The notes under the pieces were generated by a model that worked only from the letters and a program-made list of their open reading frames with translations, did no database searches and was not told the origin of the DNA. A DNA stretch of 64,000 nt, from positions 1,262,384 to 1,326,383 of the forward strand of contig JAVLUZ010000228.1 of the NCBI GenBank assembly GCA_036768485.1, read 5' to 3'. Origin of the DNA: Mermis nigrescens. Taxonomy: Eukaryota; Nematoda; Enoplea; Mermithida; Mermithidae. Each line of letters begins with the position of its first letter. Position 1 is the stretch's first letter. Below are positions 56,530 to 64,000 of this stretch, piece after piece. The position numbers and the translations under genes were made by a program.

Positions 56530-58130
56530 ATATATCTAATAATTTATGATGACTGATCGTTGGTGTTGTTTTCAAATTTCAAAGTGCTACACGAATAAGG
56601 AACCAAATCTTTTCCATTTTACCCGGACCTCAGACAAGAAGTTAATTTATCAACTTGAGTTGGGTTGAGATAGGTCCACTGACCTCGCGAGTATTCCGGG
56701 ATTTTAGGTGGGTACATTTAGGAATCAGGGCGTAGCTGCTGAGATTGCCCGCGAGGTTTCGGTCAGCAATATAAGGACCGAGGAATCGAAGCCGTAGGTC
56801 TACAAGGGTCGATAGATTCGAAGTTGCCCTGCGATTACGCGAATCTGACCAGCGCTAAGAGCAGCTTAGGTATCTACGTAAGTCCCGAAGGCAAATGTTA
56901 GTCTTGTCCGTATCTGTGCTGATTCAGTAGATACAGTGCGGACAGCTACATTTACAACCATACATGGGCAGAAAGAAAATTCTGGGAGTCTAGTTGGTGA
57001 AATCGTTAAAAATTGACAAAAATCTTACTGAAAATAAAATTCTGGGTTCTCCACTCTCCAGTAAAGTGCGGAGGGTTTTCAACTTCTCGGGTGTAAACCC
57101 CACCCAACCCCCTCCCCCACCAACATGCGGCTATGACCACGGGTGCACAGCATGGTCGATCTGAGGGGGTCAGCCGGTCTGACTGGGCGGTCAAAAATTG
57201 AGCTTTTTTAGACCAAAGTGACCTCAAAACCTGGTATAAGTGCTAAATAGCATTAAAACTACATTATCACACAGTTTCCGGTCAATTTGAAGCACTTTTG
57301 GAGAAAATTTTCAATTTCCATCCGTTTTTGGCCTCCATTGTGCCTCATTTTCCCCACAAAATTTTCCATTTTTCCATTCTGGGGGGTCAGGCGGACCCCC
57401 AAACCCCCGTGCATGTCTGGCTGTGACCCTCATGCACCTAGGTATCTATGTACATATTTACGTGCGCAATACTTTCTTGAACTCGTAGTTTTCGAAGCAC
57501 AACTCGCGAAGAAAACTAGGACTTGCTCTGAGGCGGATTTCTAGCGATAATTATTTTCATTTATTTATGTTGCGTGCGGCAGAATCACGGAAATGGCTGT
57601 TAGTCTGCAAAGTTACGTCGGAGAAGGTTCGAAAAATTGATTGTAGGGACAAAGCACCGTTTTCTACGTTTCTAACATAGCTCCATCCTAATATAAAAAT
57701 TTAATAGAAACATAAAACTTCTTGATAATATAAGTCTGGGGGTCTGGCCGATTTGCGGAATACCAGGTCTGCGAGCTTCAACGACGGACACATGAGAAAA
57801 GAGTTAAACCCTTTGACGGCTAAAACGAAAACTTTCTGGGAAAAATCAGGCAAAATTGAGGCCAAAAATTTATGGAAATCAAAACTTTTCTGCAAAAGCG
57901 CTCGAAATTGCTCTTCTTCTTTCCTCCTAATTCCTCGAATTACTCTTCTTCTCTCTTTCCATCCATGGCGGTCCGAATCCCATGATCGGATTCGGATACT
58001 CAAGCAGGTAGGACCTAGGTCATAAAAGACGCGATAAGGTGGGACTTCCTATTCAAATTACATTATATGTATATTACATATTGGACAACGGCTCGTGGGA
58101 ATGGGGCGAAAGAAGAATTGGGTTACGAGC
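56530..58130. other. No gene recognised; family E remnant at 57120-57430
   Basis: 56640-56950 is richer in GC and CpG than its surroundings and matches nothing else in the window. 57120-57430 is a family E copy ending GTGCATGTCTGG. The frame at 57701-58003 shows no domain. Confidence 0.4.
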
Positions 58131-58418
58131 CACGTGGGCGTGGGGGTTGGAGTATACACCCCCAGAAGTAAGAATACCCCCCAGAAATCAAAATACCCCC
58201 CCCCAGAATTCAATTTTTGAAATTTTTTTCGCTTTTTTAGCGATTTTTTGATGCCATTGGATAGTGCTCAATGAGAAACGTCGAAACATGGTGTTTTTCA
58301 CCATACGACCACTTTTAAAAACATTTTGTAACCTTTGAAAATTTTTTCACCCCCTCCCCCAGAAATTTTTTCACCCCCCCCCCCCCCCCCCCTCAGGAAT
58401 TTTTTCACCCCCTAACCT
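58131..58418 (+). mobile_element. hAT-like MITE family A with expanded C-tract
   Basis: Starts CACGTGGGCGTGG with a family A interior. The right part is replaced by AATTTTTTCACCCC units and a run of about 20 C. Flanks TTACGAGC / CTACGAGA hint at a worn TSD. Confidence 0.7.
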
Positions 58419-59050
58419 ACGAGACATCAGGCCAATACCTACAAAAAGCACCGCGATCTTCATTCAGAAATGTAGCGTCCGACCTTCCCGATTCTCCACT
58501 GTCTTCATTCTACAACCTGTTGTATAGAAACAAATTGTTGCCTTCTCCGACCCTTCCGTCTCGATTCATCGACCGCTCCGATTTTCTACCTTTAGTAAAG
58601 GTTGACGAGCTTAGGAAGCACGTTATTTATCCGTACGCATCAGGTGACACTGCATAGAACATTTATATACCTCTTTTATTGCGTATGTGCTTATTCATCT
58701 TGAACAATACAATAAAACTGTTCCTATCGCGATTAGTACTTATTTGGTAAGTTTTGGACGCCAGGCAAATCACGTTTACCGCAATAAAATCTAATCTGTT
58801 TAACTATCGACATAGTTTTTGTTTTTTTCAAGATTTTTTAGTTTTTTATTTATTTTTTCCATCTCAAGTTCCTTATGGATAAAAATTCATTCAGTTTTAT
58901 TTGAATTACTCGAATTAATTTTAAAACTTTGAATTTGAATTAGCTTAAAATAACTAAGTCTGTTTATAGTCTATCACTTGAATTTTTAGCACAGAACATA
59001 AAACGCGGCTATTATAATTATTTACAAGAAGTCAAAACTATTATACACAG

Positions 59051-60212
59051 TAGTGCGGCGAAAACGGAAAATAATGTGTCTGGGAGAAGTTTTGTATCTT
59101 ACAAGCTAGACTATAGTCCGGACCATAGTCCTTAAAATAAAAGCTAAGTCTCGAACTAAGTCCTTTATAAAAGGCAGTATCATTTATGCAGGGAAAACGA
59201 TACCCAGACACTAGACTGGCTTTTCGTTAAAAAATCAGAGAACAATGCTGGTACCTACTACATGGTGGTATTCACTTTCTAGTGCTTTTCTGTTCAGATC
59301 TGATTCAATAGTCATTGAAAAGAACTTTAACAATCAATGAATACATACATGCATACATATATATTATAGGTGCTACTATAAATACATTTTGTAACAAACT
59401 TTACTCAGATTCAAGTAAAAAATAGCAAATATTACTGGCCAAACAGTTCAGAGTTAAACTTCAAAAAATTTCCATTTCAATACGCTCATCGCTTAAATTG
59501 TGACGATTTTTATCTAAAATCACACTTGCACAACTAAACACGCGTTCACATGGTGCCGACGTTGCGGGAATGGCCAAAATCGTGGATGCAAGTCTGGACT
59601 GAATGCTTCGTATGAATCCAACAAGATTTAGTCTTGAACCCAAAATATGAAATTTTTTTTGAATTCAACAAAATTTAGTCTTGAAACCAAAATATGAAAC
59701 TGTTTATGTTTATACAGCCAATTATGTTCTGAGGTTCTTACAAAAAAATGACAGTGGACATTGGGGACAATACTTTTATTAAAAAACATTGATAATGTAA
59801 ACTTAACTATAGCTGTTGTTGAGTTGACAACTAATTAGCTGTTGTATGGTTGACAACCTCGCCTGTTTTTTTCCGCCTCCACTAAACAAATAAAACATAT
59901 CTCTTTGAGCACAGTTTGAAAATCAGACAATAAAAGAAAAACTAACGTGAACATAGGCGTTAAACGCAAACAACACTCCCCAAAGAGAGGGAAGACTTGC
60001 AAAACGCACGTCAAACGTCGGATAGCACAACGTGGAAGAAGTTAGAACTTTTGTCCGGTAGGTCGGACTAACCGGACTTAGTCCGCCAAAAAAGGACTAG
60101 TCCTTTTCCGGACTAACGGGCTAAAAAAGACTAGGACTATAGTCCAAAGACTAAAGGACTTAGTCCGGACTATAGTCCTTGCTAGTTCTTAGTCGGACTT
60201 TTGCCAACACTA
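59051..60212 (-). mobile_element. hAT element with transposase remnant
   Basis: Left end TAGTGCGGCGAAAA, right end (reversed) TAGTGTTGGCAAAAGTCC. GGACTATAGTCC-type palindromes cluster inside both ends. It contains a hAT transposase C-terminus on the minus strand. The middle has been lost and the TSD is not readable. Confidence 0.75.
59461..59643 (-). pseudogene. hAT transposase C-terminal dimerisation domain fragment
   Basis: Reads LASTILAIPATSAPCERVFS and then NRHNLSDERIE, the hallmark of the hAT C-terminal dimerisation region (family pattern 'IPATSAPSERVFS..RNRLSPE'). Only about 55 residues of family sequence remain. The catalytic core and the zinc-finger N-terminus are absent from the 570 bases upstream in gene sense, so it cannot encode an active enzyme. 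Confidence 0.9.
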
Positions 60213-61553
60213 CACATACCACATTCTTCCTAAAATCGGGAAGGTCGGAGAAACAAGACTGTCGGAAAATCGGGAAAGTCAGAGAATCGGGATAGTCGAA
60301 GTATCTAAATTGCGAGGTCTCTGCCAACGGTAATTGTTTTTACGCTCAGGAATTATACTAATTACTATTTTACTTCGCTTTTCATTTTGCATTAGAATAG
60401 GCTGATGTGTTAGCATGCATTGCACACAGTTACTAGCTCAAACCTTTCATCTTTTGAGTAGGGTACGCACTTTATAAATGTAGCTCATAAAAATTGCTAC
60501 ACTCCATTAACTGTGATGAGGTTAGTCACGTAAGTTCCTGATATCGCTAAATTTCCCTGCTTGATATCAGCAATGCTTATCCGAGCTTCTCATTTTTTAC
60601 TGTCTTATTCAAGTGAACAAAACGTGCTTAACTTGCGTTTATACCTAATTGGAGTTTCACTGCCTGTACATATTCGCAGAAAAGTAGTTATTTAACGAGC
60701 AAAAGGTCTGCTATTGCATTAATGAGTTGAAACTTATTGAAAACGTTGAATGCATATGCAGAAATGGTGGAATCGGAAATATTATTCCCCTTATTTATGA
60801 ACTACAATGTGCTAATGAAATTATTCTTAGTAACAGCGCTAGCTGAACCAGCTAATCAAGCCACGTTTTATTCCCGCTTTTGAGTGCGACTAATCATTTC
60901 AATTCGTACTTTAGCTTTTTGCAATGACACATAAGTTTCTTTCTACGCCAATCAATTCTTTAAATTGGCACTTGATTATTAATTCAGAATAGAAGGTAAA
61001 TTCGAAAGTTCTTTGATTTTTAGCGTTTCTCTTGGTACGATGCATTTATGTCCAATAAGATCTCGCTTCTGTTTTGCTTGAAAGGTAGCTTCTGCTTATT
61101 GAGTTTAAAACCGAAATATGAAGATTCAGACATTTTCGTTGCAAGGTGAATTTAGGAATCAGGAAGCAGGTAACTAGAGAGCGGGAGACAGCTAACCCAG
61201 TGAACCAGAATATCAGAGGGAGAAACGGTCTACACCGTCAGGTTATTTGTAGCCCTCGAAACAAAATTTCTGTCTTTGTCGAAACGATTTTTATGCACCA
61301 AATGTTCTAAGGCTTTGCGCGGCAACACATATACGAGTATGTTGGTTTTAAACACGGCAATGTAATTGTACTTCTAGCGAAAAATTAAATTAGTCGCTTG
61401 TCATTGTGAACTTAAAATTTATAGGATGACCGAATTATTAGAATTTGCTTTCTACAAATGCTGCTAAATTCTCTTTGAATCATTCATGCACTATAAACTT
61501 TACAGCAGAAATAAACTATGAGAATTAAGGTTTTTTTATTCAGTTATAAGCAA
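60213..61553. other. No gene or known repeat recognised
   Basis: AT-rich sequence without a long frame, splice-bounded exon or repeat shared with the rest of the window. A short CGGGAAGGTCGGAG-type near-duplicate occurs at 60235-60300. Confidence 0.5.
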
Positions 61554-62295
61554 CTAGCGAAGAAAAATGCTCTAAAGGAACAAAAAGGACGAATATACTT
61601 GAAATTACGCATTATAAAGGACATAAAAGGAGGGTTCTAGGAAAACTTACCTATTTATGCCTGTGAAAGTCGTAAGAATCTACAAAAAATTAGACTTCCA
61701 CTAGAAGACGCAAAAATCGAAATATATTTTCTCTGGCCTACATAAGGAAGTTGCATCTCCGACGTTAAAATAAATAATCTGAATAGCTTATTCCTAGAAC
61801 AGAAGCAATCACTAATGAACAAATAACTTAATGTGCATAAAAAAGTAGGAATTAAAATTTAGGCACAGGCATAAATAGGTAGGATAAATAGGCATGGCAC
61901 GCATTGATAAAGGGCAGAAATTAACAAGATGGTGAGCTTGTCATAATTCATTTATGAAGCCATGGGTGTCTTTAACTAAATATTGGTTAAATATTGAAAG
62001 AGAAATTTGTTATTGATAAGAGACTAAATCCATTATTAGAACACATAAAACCTTCCTCAATCTTTTTTCTGAGCCATTGAACAGTGTTTTGTGAAGGCAC
62101 GCTTTTTTCAGAAGCCGCAGCAGACTTCGATTTCCGCTTTTTTTAGTGGAAGTCTGATTTTTAGTAGATTCTTACAAGTTTCACAGGCATAAATAGAGTA
62201 GCTTTTCCCTGGTCCCCTCCTTTTATGTCCTTAATGATGCATAATTCCAAGTTTATTCGTCCTTTTTGTTCCATAAGAGCATTTTTCTTTGATAT
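61554..62295. mobile_element. Inverted-repeat element P3, diverged
   Basis: Arms match P1/P2 (AAAAATGCTC, GGAACAAAAAGGACGAATAT, TAAAAGGAGG) but carry an extra TATTTATGCCTGTGAAAGT segment in both arms. The right terminal CTTTGATAT has decayed. Confidence 0.8.
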
Positions 62296-62299
62296 TACC

Positions 62300-64000
62300 C
62301 TACTTTTAAATAGCAAGATTTGAGTAAATCGATCGTAAACACATACATACGGTAGCATGCCACAATAACGACAGCACTTCAGTAACGTGAAAAACAAGAT
62401 TCCTTTGAATAACAGCACTATCTTTTTTAAACAAGACAACCTGACCTTATTTAGGCAGATCAAATGTTTTCAGTAAATTTTTCGCAACCACTGGGTGTGA
62501 AGATTACTGACACTCATTTGTTATCTGACTTTACATGAAAGATCTCAAAAAAATTAAGCTTTCGCAACGCTCTTGAAATAAAGTTAATTTTCAGTGTAAA
62601 CCTTACGCAACTACTGGGTGTAAAGAAAACATACAGTCATATCCGTAATCATAACCTTACGGAGAATATTTCGAAAAAAATTCACGTTTTATAACGCTCT
62701 AGAAGTAAATAGTGTAAACTTTGCATAAATACTGGGTGTAGAGAAAACTAACAGTTAGATTCGTAATTCTGGCGTTACATAGAACATTTTGGAAAAAAAT
62801 TAAGCTTCCGCAACGCTCTAGAACCAAAGTTAATTTTTAGTGTAAACTCTAAACAATCACCAAATGTAAAGCAGATTTTAGTCGGATTTGTAAGTCTGAT
62901 AATACTCTGATATAACGATCAATTTTTATGTAAAAAATACTCTCTACAAGAGTCTAAAGACAAATAAATATTATATGTAAATCACTCTACACTACTTTTG
63001 AATGTAAGCAAACGTACCCACCTGACGTATCACGTTTGACCCATGGTACATTCTTAAAAAAATTGAGCTTTTGCAAAGCTCTAATTTTAAGTGTAAACTT
63101 TACACAACTATTGGGTTTAAAGAAAACATACAGTCAGATTCGTAATCCTGACCTTACAAAGGATTTTTTTAAAAATTCACGTGTTGCAACGCTCTGGAAG
63201 TAAAATAAATTTGTAGTGTAAACTTTGCGCATCAAGGATAAATGAGTAGTGTAAATTTTACACAACTACTGGGTGTAGAGAAAACTGACAGTCAGATTCG
63301 TAATTCTGACGCTACATAGAATGGAAAAAATAAGCTTCCGCAACGCTCTAGAACTGAAATTAATTTTCAGTGTAAACTTTACACAACTGCCGAGTGTAAA
63401 GAAGATGTCAGATGAATTCTTAATTCTGATAACACTCTGATATTACGATCAATTTTTATAAAAATTAACTCTCTACAAGGGTTTTAAAAGAAATAAATAT
63501 TAGATAAAAGCATTTTACACCACTGTTAAGTGTAAACAAAACGCGCCCAACTGACGTATCGCGCTTGACCTCTGGTACATTGATAGACTTGTGATCATAC
63601 CCAGACTTACAACCAGAGAAGTTGGCAGAAAAAACAAGACAGAAACACCTTCAACACCCTTGATTTTTGACTTTACAACTCCCGAGAAAGCTCAATATCG
63701 ATGTAAATAAATAAAATTTGCTCTGACGGGTGCCCTTTGGAAAGCAATTTAGTTATAATCTATTCGACTTATGCCAACTTCTAAACGGAGAAATTGTCGA
63801 ACAAAAAAGGGACAAAAACGTATTTTTCCACCATCAACTGCGTTGTAAACTTTAAAAATCTAAACCTAACTCCCCATCGAGTGTAAACAAATTCGGATTT
63901 AGCCAATTTGTAGCCTTTTAATCGCAGTACGTTTGTGTGTAAAAAATTGTTCCGCATCCTATTTTGAGATATTGGCCAATCAAAAAAAGAAAGAAAACGT
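62300..64000 (-). repeat. Large GTGTAAA-type repeat unit, copy R4 (inverted, runs off the window)
   Basis: Reverse complement of R1-R3. Modules of ~117-128 bp begin with GTGTAAAC at about 62595, 62712, 62840, 63091, 63216 and 63370. The end next to P3 (reverse-read TTTAAAAGTAGGGTAAT) matches the R2 and R3 ends next to P1 and P2. Confidence 0.85.

Noticed and set aside
57701..58025. Overlapping 90-100 aa frames on both strands
   Set aside because: No domain, splice context or composition bias supports either one, and they shadow each other.
62595..63480. Regularly spaced palindromic modules considered as a CRISPR-like array
   Set aside because: Modules are ~120 bp, highly diverged, without constant repeats or unique spacers, and the genome is animal.

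Overview
ORGANISM. This is a window of an AT-rich animal nuclear genome, most likely an invertebrate. The evidence is a split gene with GT-AG introns, an LTR retroelement, and dense nested hAT, PIF/Harbinger and Tc1/mariner-type elements. There are no bacterial operons. I cannot name the species. Nearly all of the many 60-110 aa open frames lie inside repeats and are not genes. LAYOUT. (1) 1-6068 is the 3' part of a Ty3/gypsy-like LTR retroelement: a membrane-anchored glycoprotein-like region fused ahead of the aspartic protease, then RT-RNase H-integrase, a C-terminal piece, a polypurine tract and a 517-bp 3' LTR. It sits inside an older repeat. (2) 8.85-38.13 kb on the minus strand is one host gene that I assembled exon by exon. 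It is a lysophosphatidylcholine acyltransferase of the LPCAT1/2 type, with 13 coding exons, 1473 nt of CDS and 490 residues. Every splice phase agrees, it has a start and a stop codon, and a polyadenylation signal lies downstream. Coding bases are about 5% of its 29 kb. (3) Its introns are packed with short non-autonomous DNA transposons. Many have visible 8-bp target-site duplications (TSDs), several are nested, and two elements abut 5' splice sites. A degenerate Harbinger transposase lies in intron 8. (4) 38.2-44 kb holds no recognised gene, only dispersed repeat families. (5) 44-55 kb and 61.5-64 kb contain a multi-kb repeat unit in three direct copies and one inverted copy. The unit is built from diverged 115-130 bp modules around a palindrome of the type GTGTAAA..TTTACAC. 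Three of the copies abut a 740-800 bp terminal-inverted-repeat element, and two carry a tRNA-like segment. (6) 55-61 kb holds hAT-type elements, including one with the C-terminal dimerisation end of a transposase, and one possible terminal exon of an unrecognised minus-strand gene. HOW IT FITS TOGETHER. The only intact cellular gene recognised is the phospholipid-remodelling acyltransferase. The rest is a record of transposon bursts in and around it. The most unusual items are the glycoprotein-before-protease retroelement, the elements at LPCAT splice donors, a GC hairpin module shared by unrelated repeat families, and the large GTGTAAA-type composite repeat.
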